Made by a program: the position numbers and the translations under genes
Part shown: in pieces, positions 1 through 6,249 of the stretch
Numbering within the stretch: position 1 is the first letter of the stretch
Layout: each line of letters begins with the position of its first letter
Source of the DNA: Tannerella sp.
GTDB taxonomy: Bacteria > Bacteroidota > Bacteroidia > Bacteroidales > Tannerellaceae
Length of the DNA stretch: 6,608 nt
Assembly: GCA_031271245.1 (NCBI GenBank)
Contig: JAISWC010000252.1
Location: forward strand, 1-6,608
Direction: 5' to 3'
Notes under the pieces: model-generated
The model's database searches: none
Told to the model about the DNA's origin: nothing
Seen by the model: only the letters and a program-made list of their open reading frames with translations

Positions 1-1169
1 CCGATGCGCTTTCTCAGGTACATTTCGGTCGTCGTAATATCCCGGTGCCGCAAATGACGCTGAATTTCATAAATGCTTGCACCATGGTCGGCCAGTTCCT
101 GCGCCCCGGAGTGCTTCCAACTGTACAGTTTTACTGAAATTGGCAGTTTCAACGCCTTTCTGAAAGCAGTGAAGCGATTTTTCATGTTGTTTTTTCCCAG
201 ACAGATTTCGCCGGGAATATTATTCCTTCCAAAAACATATAATTCCTGATTGTATTCATGTAATTTCCATTTATTTACAATCATCTTATACAATTCGTCC
301 GGAATATCGACAGTCTCTGTCCTGTTGTTTTTTGCCAGGGTGCTGCAGATTGTAATTGTATGTGAATCATAGTTGATTTGATTCAACCGCATCAGTCTCA
401 ATTCAATGCCGGGCCGGATTGCTGTATAATACATGAAACAGATAAACATCCAGAGTTGCGGATCGGCCGGTTCGATTCTGTCATGCAACATTTTGCGCAT
501 GTATGTCGGTATAGCTGCCGGCGCTTCGTCTTTTGTTACGCCGATATTCGCCGAAACGTCGGCCATCGGATTTTCTAAAATAATCTTCTTTGACTTCAAA
601 AAAACAAAGAAAGAATTTAGTGTTTGTTTGTATTTCCGAATTGTAACACTCGATAACTGTTTCTTTTGCACAAGTTCGCGCAAAAAATCAGACATAATGT
701 CTGCAGTAAAATACGCAGCAGTCTTTTCGTCAATTCCTTTTTCTTCGAGGTAAAGATAGAATAACCGCAACTCTGAAGTGTATGTGCGAAGGCTTCCTTC
801 GCCGACTTCCGTTTTTTTCTTCTGCAAAAATTCGGAGAGATGGATTTTCATACTTCCTGCCGTCGCAAGGCGTTTTTTCGTGAAACTCCCCTGACCGTCA
901 TACAGCAGTAAATCATCGTATTCGACAAATTCCTGATAGGATATTCGTCCGTTTCGAATTTGATTTGAACAGTTTTCAATGATTTTCCGAGCGCACACAT
1001 AACGCTCCCGGCATGTCTGAAAACGATTGATCTCCTCGTATAACCGCACCCGTTCCATGTTGTCGGTCTGCGGGTTGCGAATCGAATATTCGACATACCA
1101 CTTTTTTGACAAATCCCCGCCACAATCGTTCAGATGTGGCATGACAATTTCTTTTTTTCTTCGTGCCAT
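1..1169 (-). CDS. Tyrosine recombinase (integrase) of a tRNA-associated mobile element, C-terminal end cut by window edge
   Basis: Reading leftward from the ATG at 1169, the frame stays open for 389 codons to the window edge, so only the last few residues should be missing. It likely catalyses site-specific integration and excision of the element at the adjacent tRNA-Pro. The N-terminal ~100 residues are basic and rich in charged residues. Residues ~105-200 resemble a SAM-like core-binding domain, and ~220-389 form the catalytic domain. Visible catalytic candidates are Arg252 (AIRPGIE), Lys280 (STLAKNN), His375 in LRHRD and the nucleophile Tyr384 (TTEMYLRKR). The usual HxxR box reads Tyr-Ser-Trp-Lys (349-352), with Tyr for His and Lys for Arg, a variant I associate with some Bacteroidota integrases. 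No strong Shine-Dalgarno or TAnnTTTG promoter precedes the ATG. The gene is AT-richer than alaS and aroB, consistent with transfer. Phage, ICE or genomic island cannot be told apart here. Confidence 0.88.
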   Translation of the reverse strand, partial: MARRKKEIVMPHLNDCGGDLSKKWYVEYSIRNPQTDNMERVRLYEEINRFQTCRERYVCARKIIENCSNQIRNGRISYQEFVEYDDLLLYDGQGSFTKKRLATAGSMKIHLSEFLQKKKTEVGEGSLRTYTSELRLFYLYLEEKGIDEKTAAYFTADIMSDFLRELVQKKQLSSVTIRKYKQTLNSFFVFLKSKKIILENPMADVSANIGVTKDEAPAAIPTYMRKMLHDRIEPADPQLWMFICFMYYTAIRPGIELRLMRLNQINYDSHTITICSTLAKNNRTETVDIPDELYKMIVNKWKLHEYNQELYVFGRNNIPGEICLGKNNMKNRFTAFRKALKLPISVKLYSWKHSGAQELADHGASIYEIQRHLRHRDITTTEMYLRKRI

Positions 1170-1193
1170 TTTTACTTCATTTATTCGCTGCGA

Positions 1194-1217
1194 CACTAAT
1201 AAACGAAACGCACTAAT
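1194..1217. repeat. Short direct repeat CACTAAT x2 near integrase start
   Basis: CACTAAT occurs at 1194-1200 and again at 1211-1217, 17 bp apart, immediately beside the TGTCTAT cluster and 25 bp or more upstream of the integrase ATG. Seven bases in an AT-rich stretch can recur by chance, so this is a weak entry. It is listed because clustered short direct repeats next to an integrase gene are the form that recombinase arm-binding sites take. Confidence 0.25.
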
Positions 1218-1255
1218 CTGTCTATATTTGTCTATCACAGATTCTTTATAGACAG
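1218..1255. repeat. 9-bp inverted repeat with an extra internal half-site
   Basis: CTGTCTATA (1218-1226) is matched exactly by its reverse complement TATAGACAG (1247-1255), with 20 bp between. A further copy of the core TGTCTAT lies at 1229-1235, exactly 10 bp after the first (1219-1225), so two direct half-sites sit one helical turn apart and a third faces them at 1248-1254. Such spacing suits a DNA-binding protein: integrase arm sites, an excisionase site, or an operator for the integrase gene. In RNA read leftward, the 1254-1248 segment could pair with either of the other two copies. The repeats are visible; the function is inference. Confidence 0.5.
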
Positions 1256-1301
1256 TTATGTTTTTTCATTCTGCTTATTTTCAGCCGTTTGACTCTTTTA
1301 G

Positions 1302-1340
1302 TCGGGATGACAGGATTTGAACCTGCGACCACACGCCCCC
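1302..1340 (-). other. Putative attachment site in the 3' half of tRNA-Pro
   Basis: Integrases that target tRNA genes usually recombine within the anticodon loop, T arm or 3' end, and the element carries a copy of that segment that restores the tRNA. The integrase gene begins ~130 bp beyond this 3' end. The exact core cannot be set because the second copy at the other end of the element would lie outside the window. The range given covers anticodon loop to discriminator and is an inference from position. Confidence 0.4.
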
Positions 1341-1375
1341 CAGACGCGTACTCTACCGGGCTGAGCTACATCCCG
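1302..1375 (-). tRNA. tRNA-Pro, anticodon GGG
   Basis: A full 74-nt cloverleaf can be folded. The acceptor stem CGGGATG pairs perfectly with CATCCCG. The D arm is GCTC/GAGT with a GG-containing loop, the anticodon stem CGCGT/GCGTG includes G-U pairs, and the loop CTGGGGG gives anticodon GGG. The T arm is GCAGG-TTCAAAT-CCTGT. The C1-G72 pair and discriminator A73 agree with bacterial tRNA-Pro identity. It reads CCC (and CCU by wobble) proline codons. The CCA tail is not encoded: the bases after A73 are CTA, so it must be added by nucleotidyltransferase. The gene lies between aroB and the integrase, all on the same strand, and its 3' end faces the integrase, marking it as the probable integration target. 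Confidence 0.95.
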
Positions 1376-1393
1376 CTTTTATTTTCGGCGGTG

Positions 1394-1401
1394 CAAAGAT
1401 A
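1394..1401 (-). promoter_or_regulatory. -7 box of the tRNA-Pro promoter (Bacteroidota type)
   Basis: Read on the minus strand the octamer is TATCTTTG, a full match to the Bacteroidota -7 consensus TAnnTTTG, followed by CA. It ends 18 bp before the first base of tRNA-Pro, giving an expected start of transcription about 12 bases upstream of the mature tRNA. About 19 bp further upstream the -33 region reads TGGT, a poor match to TTTG. The box lies inside a GGTGCA/TGCACC inverted repeat (1390-1395 and 1418-1423). Confidence 0.6.
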
Positions 1402-1444
1402 TAAAATTAATTGCTAATGCACCATTCCATGCCGAATTTTTTTA

Positions 1445-2515
1445 CTACAGGCTGGTCTCCCGGTAGAAGTCAAGCGATTCGAGGACGGTCTCCTTCCCGG
1501 CGGTGCAGTTGATGCGCACCTCGCCGATGCCGGCCAGCAGGGCGAAGAGGATTTGTCCGTTTTCATTTTTCTTGTCGTGCGTCATCCGTTCGTAGAGTGT
1601 TTCGTAGTCGTCGCAGCCGAAAACGAACGGAGGATAACAGTCCTTGATAAACCGGATGGTCTGGCGCATTGTATCCACAGGAAAGCCGCAGCATTTATGC
1701 GAAAGATACAACTCACAAACCAGACCGGCGGCTACAGCGTGACCGTGCGCAAGGGGGTGCTGCCGCTCGAACGACAGACTCTCGAAGGCATGGCCGATGG
1801 TGTGTCCCAGGTTGAGCGCCTTGCGGAGACCGCGTTCCTTCGGGTCTTCCGCGACGATACGCTCCTTCACGGCTACTGATGCTGCTACCAGTCGGCTAAG
1901 CGCGTCGATGTCGAGCGGACTGGCGCAGGGTTCAAAGACGATAATGTCGCGCCAGTTCGCGACCGAACTGAGCAGCCCGTGCTTGAGCATTTCGGCGTAA
2001 CCGGACAGGAGGTTTTCGCGGTCGAGCGTACGCAGAAACGCGCAGTCTATCAGGACGGCATCGGGCAGGTGGAAGGCGCCGATTTCGTTTTTCAGGCCGC
2101 GGAAGTTGATGCCGGTCTTGCCGCCCGTGGCTGCATCGACCGCCGCCATCAGGGTGGTCGGGAGGTTGAGCGTACGGATACCGCGCTTGAAGGTGGCTGC
2201 GGCAAAACCGCCCAGATCGCTCACCATCCCTCCGCCCAGATTAATCAGCAGGGAATTGCGCGACGCGCCCTCGCGCACGAGCGTCTCCCATATCCGCACC
2301 ACCTGCGGGAGTTCCTTATTCAGGTCGCCGGCCTCGACGGTAATCAGGTGCGCCTCCCGCAGCGCGGGGACTTCGTGTATGCGCGGATAGCACTTCTCTC
2401 GCGTATGTACATCCGTCAGGACAAATACCCGGTCATGTCCCGAAGCCGTCAGGAAGGCCTGCAACTCGGCCGCCAGGTCACGGACAATCGTTATGTGCTG
2501 CTTAAGCATCGGCAT
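1445..2515 (-). CDS. aroB: 3-dehydroquinate synthase
   Basis: This 356-residue protein has the normal length for AroB, which converts DAHP to 3-dehydroquinate in the cytosol (shikimate pathway, step 2) using NAD+ and a divalent metal. The nucleotide-binding part has GGGMVSDLGG (94-103), PTTLMAAVDA (119-128) and GGKTGIN (131-137). The metal ligands are expected at Glu175 (GYAEMLKHG), His238 (LNLGHTIGH) and His257 (AHGHAVA). Lys218, Arg231 and the DKKN segment (314-317) fit other active-site positions. The usual HGEAV motif reads HGHAV; related Bacteroidota proteins also vary at that Glu as far as I recall. The ATG at 2515 follows AGAAAGGA (2520-2527) by 4 bases; a second ATG at 2509 would have a 10-base gap, so the start is not fully settled. 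It follows alaS by 21 bp and is probably cotranscribed with it. Stop is TAG. Confidence 0.96.
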   Translation of the reverse strand: MPMLKQHITIVRDLAAELQAFLTASGHDRVFVLTDVHTREKCYPRIHEVPALREAHLITVEAGDLNKELPQVVRIWETLVREGASRNSLLINLGGGMVSDLGGFAAATFKRGIRTLNLPTTLMAAVDAATGGKTGINFRGLKNEIGAFHLPDAVLIDCAFLRTLDRENLLSGYAEMLKHGLLSSVANWRDIIVFEPCASPLDIDALSRLVAASVAVKERIVAEDPKERGLRKALNLGHTIGHAFESLSFERQHPLAHGHAVAAGLVCELYLSHKCCGFPVDTMRQTIRFIKDCYPPFVFGCDDYETLYERMTHDKKNENGQILFALLAGIGEVRINCTAGKETVLESLDFYRETSL

Positions 2516-2519
2516 CGGT

Positions 2520-2527
2520 TCCTTTCT
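2520..2527 (-). promoter_or_regulatory. Shine-Dalgarno-like site of aroB
   Basis: AGAAAGGA on the minus strand lies in the 21-bp gap after the alaS stop codon (TAA, 2537-2539), 4 bases before ATG 2515 and 10 bases before ATG 2509. It is the only clear Shine-Dalgarno sequence in the window; alaS and the M23 gene have AT-rich leaders without one. It supports translation of aroB as the second gene of an alaS-aroB transcript. Confidence 0.55.
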
Positions 2528-2536
2528 GTCACGGTT

Positions 2537-5158
2537 TTATTTCAGTCCGGCCATTTCCAGCACGGTTTCAATGGCGGCGTTCAGCCCGTCCGGACGTTTG
2601 CCGCCGGCCGTGGCGAAATGCGGCTGACCGCCGCCGCCACCCTGTATGTGTCCGGACGCCGCCTTCACCAGTGCGGACGCACTCAGTCCTTCGGCCACCA
2701 GTTCCTCGCTAAGCATCACCATCAGCAGGCATTTCCCGCGGTCTTCGACGCCCGCCACGAAACAAATCTTCCCCGGAATCTCGCCCTTCACCTGAAAAGC
2801 CAGGTCTTTGAGCATATCCGTATTCCCTTCGCCACGGTAGCGAATCACTTTTACACCGTTGTACTCCTCGGCCTTTTCCAGCAGTTTTGCCTTCAGCAGC
2901 GCCGTTTTCTCCTTCATGTAGACGGTCAGCTGCTTTTTCAGTTCGGCGTTTTCCTCGACGGCCTTGCGGATGGTCTGCGGCAGGTTGGGCACGTGATTCA
3001 TCAGCGCGTGCAACTCGCGGACGGTATCCTGCAAGTGGTAGAGGTAATTCTCGGCGCCCTCGGCTGTGACGGCTTCGATACGCCGTATGCCGGCAGCTAT
3101 CGAGCTTTCGTTCACGATGCAGAGCGATCCGATTTGCCCGGTCGAGGGGATATGTGTCCCGCCGCACAACTCTACGGAGGAGCCAAACCTGACCACCCGC
3201 ACCTCGTCGCCATATTTCTCGCCGAACAGCGCCATCGCACCCATCTCGCGGGCGCGGGCCATCGGGAGGTTCCGGTATTCGTCAATCGGCATGTTGGCGC
3301 GGATGCGTTCGTTGACTAAACGTTCGACCTGCCGCAGTTCTTCGTTCGTCACTTTCCGGAAGTGGGAGAAGTCAAAGCGCAGAATGTCGGGCGAGACGTA
3401 TGACCCCTTCTGCTCGACATGCGTACCCAGCACCTCACGCAGGGCTTCGTGCAGCAGATGGGTACCCGTGTGGTTGCACTCGCAGCGGATGCGCCTGCCG
3501 ATGTCAACCTGCGCCGTGAACGACGCCGTTACGTCGTCCGGCAGGCGTTCGGTCAGGTGCACCGGGAGGTTGTTTTCGCGCCGGGTGTCGAGGATTGCGA
3601 CTGACCCGCTCTCCGACACCAGCCGGCCGCAGTCACCCACCTGTCCGCCCATCTCTGCGTAGAACGGCGTTTTGTCCAGCACAATCTGGTAAAGTTCCCG
3701 GTTCTTCTGCCTGATTTTACGGTAACGCAGTATCTCCGCGTCACACTCGAACACGTCGTAACCCACGAACTGCGTCTCGCCGTTTTTCAGTACCACCCAG
3801 TCGCCCGTCTCCACGGCGGCTGCATTCCGGGCGCGTTCCTTCTGCTTTCGCATCTCCCGCTGAAACTCGTCCAGGTCGACTTCCATGCCGTTCTCGCGCA
3901 GGATAAGTTCCGTCAAATCCAGCGGAAAACCGTAGGTGTCATACAGCGTAAAGGCATCCACACCGCTCAGGATACGGTTTCCGGCGGCGCGCGCCTCTTC
4001 CGTTTTCCGGTCCAGCAGGCGGATGCCCGTCTCCAGCGTGTGCAGGAACGAATCTTCCTCTTCCTTCATCACCTTGCCGATCAGCGTCTGCTGCGCCGCC
4101 AGTTCGGGATAGGCGTCGCCCATGGTTTCAATCAGGGTCGGCAGGAGTTTGTACATAAATGCCTCCCGGCGGCCGAGGAACGTGTAGCCGTAGCGCACGG
4201 CGCGGCGGAGGATGCGGCGAATCACGTAGCCGGCTTTGGCATTGGACGGCAACTGTCCGTCGGTAATTGAGAAGGCAATGGTGCGGATATGGTCGGCTAT
4301 GACACGCATGGCGATGTCCTTCTGTCCGTCCGCGCCGCAGGAGACGCCGGTCATCCGTGCGATGGCCTGAATCAGGGGCTGGAAGACGTCGGTATCGTAG
4401 TTCGACGTTTTTCCCTGCAACGCCATGCACAGACGTTCGAAGCCCATCCCGGTGTCGATCACGTGCGCGGGTAGCGGTTCAAGCGAGCCGTCGGCACGGC
4501 GGTTGTACTGCATGAAAACGAGGTTCCAGATTTCAATCACCTGCGGATGGTCGCGGTTGACCAGCGATGCACCCGGCACGGCGGCACGTTCGGACTCGGG
4601 ACGGAGGTCGATATGGATTTCCGAACAGGGGCCGCAGGGTCCCGTGTCGCCCATTTCCCAGAAATTGTCGTGGCGGTTACCGTTCAGGATGTGGTCGGGC
4701 GGCAGATACTGCGCCCAGTAGCCGGCGGCTTCTTTGTCGCGGACGAGGTTTTCGTCCGGGCTGCCCTCGAAGACCGTGGCGTAGAGCCGGGCGGAGTCCA
4801 GATGCAGCGTATCCGCCAGATACTCCCATGCCCACTGAATGGCTTCCTTCTTGAAATAGTCGCCGAACGACCAGTTGCCGAGCATTTCGAACATGGTGTG
4901 ATGATACGTGTCGTGCCCCACTTCCTCGAGGTCGTTGTGCTTGCCGCTCACGCGCAGGCATTTCTGCGAGTCCGCCACGCGCGGATGCGTGATGGGGACA
5001 TTCCCCAGAATGATGTCCTTGAACTGGTTCATGCCCGCATTGGTGAACATGAGCGTGGGGTCGCCCTTCACCACCATCGGGGCCGAGGGCACAATGCGAT
5101 GTCCTCTCGAAGCGAAAAACGATTTGAACGATTCGCGAATTTCCTTTGCTGATAACAT
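2537..5158 (-). CDS. alaS: Alanyl-tRNA synthetase
   Basis: The 873-residue protein charges tRNA-Ala with alanine in the cytosol and is full length. Class II catalytic core: MFTNAGMNQFKD (37-48), SGKHNDLEEVGH (71-82), FEMLGNWSFGDYF (90-102), GDTGPCGPCSEIH (170-182) and GMGFERL (237-243). tRNA-recognition region: ~285-450, with AGYVIRRILRRAVRYGY at 309-325. Editing domain (~555-700): HxxxH at 563-567, Gln583, and Cys665/His669 in CGGTH, so Ser/Gly mischarge clearing should work. A coiled coil at ~730-765 leads to a C-Ala domain with HIQGGGGGQPHFA (837-849). The start is ATG 5158: it gives the family N-terminus MLSAKEIRESF. A longer frame to TTG 5203 would start inside the promoter -7 box. No T-box or other leader RNA is visible. 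aroB follows 21 bp downstream. Confidence 0.98.
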   Translation of the reverse strand: MLSAKEIRESFKSFFASRGHRIVPSAPMVVKGDPTLMFTNAGMNQFKDIILGNVPITHPRVADSQKCLRVSGKHNDLEEVGHDTYHHTMFEMLGNWSFGDYFKKEAIQWAWEYLADTLHLDSARLYATVFEGSPDENLVRDKEAAGYWAQYLPPDHILNGNRHDNFWEMGDTGPCGPCSEIHIDLRPESERAAVPGASLVNRDHPQVIEIWNLVFMQYNRRADGSLEPLPAHVIDTGMGFERLCMALQGKTSNYDTDVFQPLIQAIARMTGVSCGADGQKDIAMRVIADHIRTIAFSITDGQLPSNAKAGYVIRRILRRAVRYGYTFLGRREAFMYKLLPTLIETMGDAYPELAAQQTLIGKVMKEEEDSFLHTLETGIRLLDRKTEEARAAGNRILSGVDAFTLYDTYGFPLDLTELILRENGMEVDLDEFQREMRKQKERARNAAAVETGDWVVLKNGETQFVGYDVFECDAEILRYRKIRQKNRELYQIVLDKTPFYAEMGGQVGDCGRLVSESGSVAILDTRRENNLPVHLTERLPDDVTASFTAQVDIGRRIRCECNHTGTHLLHEALREVLGTHVEQKGSYVSPDILRFDFSHFRKVTNEELRQVERLVNERIRANMPIDEYRNLPMARAREMGAMALFGEKYGDEVRVVRFGSSVELCGGTHIPSTGQIGSLCIVNESSIAAGIRRIEAVTAEGAENYLYHLQDTVRELHALMNHVPNLPQTIRKAVEENAELKKQLTVYMKEKTALLKAKLLEKAEEYNGVKVIRYRGEGNTDMLKDLAFQVKGEIPGKICFVAGVEDRGKCLLMVMLSEELVAEGLSASALVKAASGHIQGGGGGQPHFATAGGKRPDGLNAAIETVLEMAGLK

Positions 5159-5196
5159 ATATAATGTATGACTGCCGGTTAAAAAGTAAAAAACAT

Positions 5197-5231
5197 TTTG
5201 CAAAAGTACGGCAAATAATTATATTTGCAAT
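5197..5231. promoter_or_regulatory. Interlocked divergent promoters for alaS and the M23 gene
   Basis: Plus strand (M23 gene): -33 TTTG at 5197-5200, a 19-bp spacer, and -7 TATATTTG at 5220-5227. Minus strand (alaS): -33 ATTG at 5231-5228, a 19-bp spacer, and -7 TACTTTTG at 5208-5201. Both -7 boxes match the Bacteroidota consensus TAnnTTTG. Each -33 box directly abuts the opposing -7 box, so the two polymerase footprints coincide almost completely. Expected starts of transcription are near 5234 (plus) and 5194 (minus), giving leaders of about 20 and 36 bases. The boxes are seen in the sequence; mutual exclusion of the two promoters is inference. Confidence 0.75.
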
Positions 5232-5254
5232 CCACTTTTGATAGAATAACGCAA

Positions 5255-6238
5255 ATGGGATTGTTTAGAACGCGAAAAGTATTTTACTTGTATAACCCGA
5301 ATACGCTTACCTATGAGCGTGTTTACCCTTCGGCGAAAGACCGTTTTTTTGCCGTTTTGAAGCATCTGAGTTCCGGTATTCTGATCGGGGCAGGTGTCTT
5401 TTTTGTCTCCATGTACTGTTTCCGCTCGCCGGTAGAGATGCTGCTGGAAAAGGAAAACAGTTTGCTGCAGACGCAGTATGACATTCTTTCGCGCCGGCTC
5501 GATGAGGCGTTGAGCGTTTTGGATGACATCCAGCAGCGTGACGAAAACCTGTACCGCGTCATCTTCCAGGCGCGCAGCATTCCCGAATCCGTGCGGAAAT
5601 CGGGCTTTGGCGGCACCAACCGTTATGCTTATCTGATGAATCTCTCCAACTCGGAGCTGGTGACGGAGACGACTAAAAAGATGGACATGCTGTCGAAGCA
5701 GCTGTATATCCAGTCCAATTCGCTGGAAGAACTGTTTTCCATGGGTAAGGACCTGGAAAAGCGCAGTCAGTGCATGCCGGCCATTCAGCCCGTTGCCAAC
5801 AAGGATTTGAAACAAATGGCTTCCGGTTATGGCATGCGCATTGACCCGATATACCGCACGCTGCGCTTTCATTCGGGGATGGACTTTTCGGCGCCGGTCG
5901 GGACGGATATTTATGCCACGGGCGACGGTACGGTGATTTATTCGGGCTGGAAGCAGGTCTACGGAAACTGCATTATCATCGACCACGGTTTTGATTTCAA
6001 GACGCTTTACGCTCACCAGTCGAAAATCCTGGTGACGGTGGGACAGAAAGTGATTCGCGGTGAAGTGATCGGCAAGGTGGGTAACACGGGCAAATCGACG
6101 GGGCCACATTTGCATTATGAAGTCTTACTACGCAACCGGCCGGATAATCCGGCCAAATATTATTACAAGGATTTGGGGCCTGAAGAATACGATCACATGA
6201 TTCAGCTGGCCGAGAATCACGGTCAGGTCATGGATTAA
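5255..6238 (+). CDS. Membrane-anchored M23 (LytM-type) peptidoglycan peptidase
   Basis: The 327-residue protein is a probable zinc endopeptidase cutting peptidoglycan cross-bridges in the periplasm. Residues 1-30 are a basic cytoplasmic tail with YNPNTLTYE (12-20), seen in many Bacteroidota M23 proteins. A transmembrane segment lies at ~34-56 (SGILIGAGVFFVSMYCF) with no cleavable signal. A charged heptad-like coiled coil follows at ~60-100, then a linker. The M23 domain covers ~188-305 with zinc ligands His206 and Asp210 (HSGMD) and His287, and catalytic His254 (LYAHQ) and His285 (GPHLHYE). No residue is missing, so it looks active rather than a degenerate LytM activator. The ATG at 5255 is chosen because the upstream in-frame TTG (5225) lies in the -7 box. 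It is divergent from alaS and 11 bp ahead of the MerR gene. The exact substrate bond is unknown. Confidence 0.93.
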   Translation: MGLFRTRKVFYLYNPNTLTYERVYPSAKDRFFAVLKHLSSGILIGAGVFFVSMYCFRSPVEMLLEKENSLLQTQYDILSRRLDEALSVLDDIQQRDENLYRVIFQARSIPESVRKSGFGGTNRYAYLMNLSNSELVTETTKKMDMLSKQLYIQSNSLEELFSMGKDLEKRSQCMPAIQPVANKDLKQMASGYGMRIDPIYRTLRFHSGMDFSAPVGTDIYATGDGTVIYSGWKQVYGNCIIIDHGFDFKTLYAHQSKILVTVGQKVIRGEVIGKVGNTGKSTGPHLHYEVLLRNRPDNPAKYYYKDLGPEEYDHMIQLAENHGQVMD

Positions 6239-6249
6239 ACGTTGGGCGT

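Larger units (their letters stand above)
1170..1301. other. Integrase-tRNA intergenic region, probable element end
   Basis: This AT-rich gap separates the integrase start from the 3' end of tRNA-Pro. I see no small gene in it and no hairpin followed by a T tract that would stop tRNA read-through. On the minus strand I find no good TAnnTTTG box ahead of the integrase, so its promoter is unclear; read-through from the tRNA promoter is possible. A TATATTTG octamer lies on the plus strand (1223-1230), but no -33 TTTG sits at the right distance and no plus-strand gene follows. The gap contains the repeat cluster listed separately. Confidence 0.55.

Noticed and set aside
571..612. Possible frameshift in the integrase at a run of seven A/T bases (598-604)
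   Set aside because: Reading the minus strand codon by codon through the run keeps one frame, joining the core-binding and catalytic domains without a break.
378..753. Two small plus-strand open frames in the left part of the window
   Set aside because: Both lie opposite the continuous integrase frame on the minus strand, which carries conserved catalytic residues.
1223..1230. TATATTTG on the plus strand as a promoter -7 box
   Set aside because: No -33 TTTG lies ~19 bp upstream, and downstream on the plus strand there is only the antisense of tRNA-Pro and aroB. It is better explained as part of the TGTCTAT repeat cluster.
1979..3319. Open frame of 446 codons on the plus strand, antisense to aroB and alaS
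   Set aside because: It lies opposite two clearly conserved genes in GC-rich DNA, has no recognisable domain, is rich in Arg/Gln/His as expected for a shadow frame, and has no promoter or ribosome site that I can see.
4547..5152. Open frame of 201 codons on the plus strand, opposite the alaS catalytic core
   Set aside because: It is a shadow of alaS, with low-complexity Val/Arg/His composition and no known motif.
5159..5203. 15-codon N-terminal extension of AlaRS from TTG 5203
   Set aside because: The TTG is part of the -7 box, upstream of the expected transcription start, and the family N-terminus matches the ATG at 5158.
5225..5254. 10-codon N-terminal extension of the M23 protein from TTG 5225
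   Set aside because: The TTG falls within the TATATTTG -7 box (5220-5227), so it would not be in the mRNA.
5219..6115. Open frame of 298 codons on the minus strand, opposite the M23 gene
   Set aside because: The M23 protein on the other strand has a complete active site. This frame has shadow composition and would end inside the promoter region.
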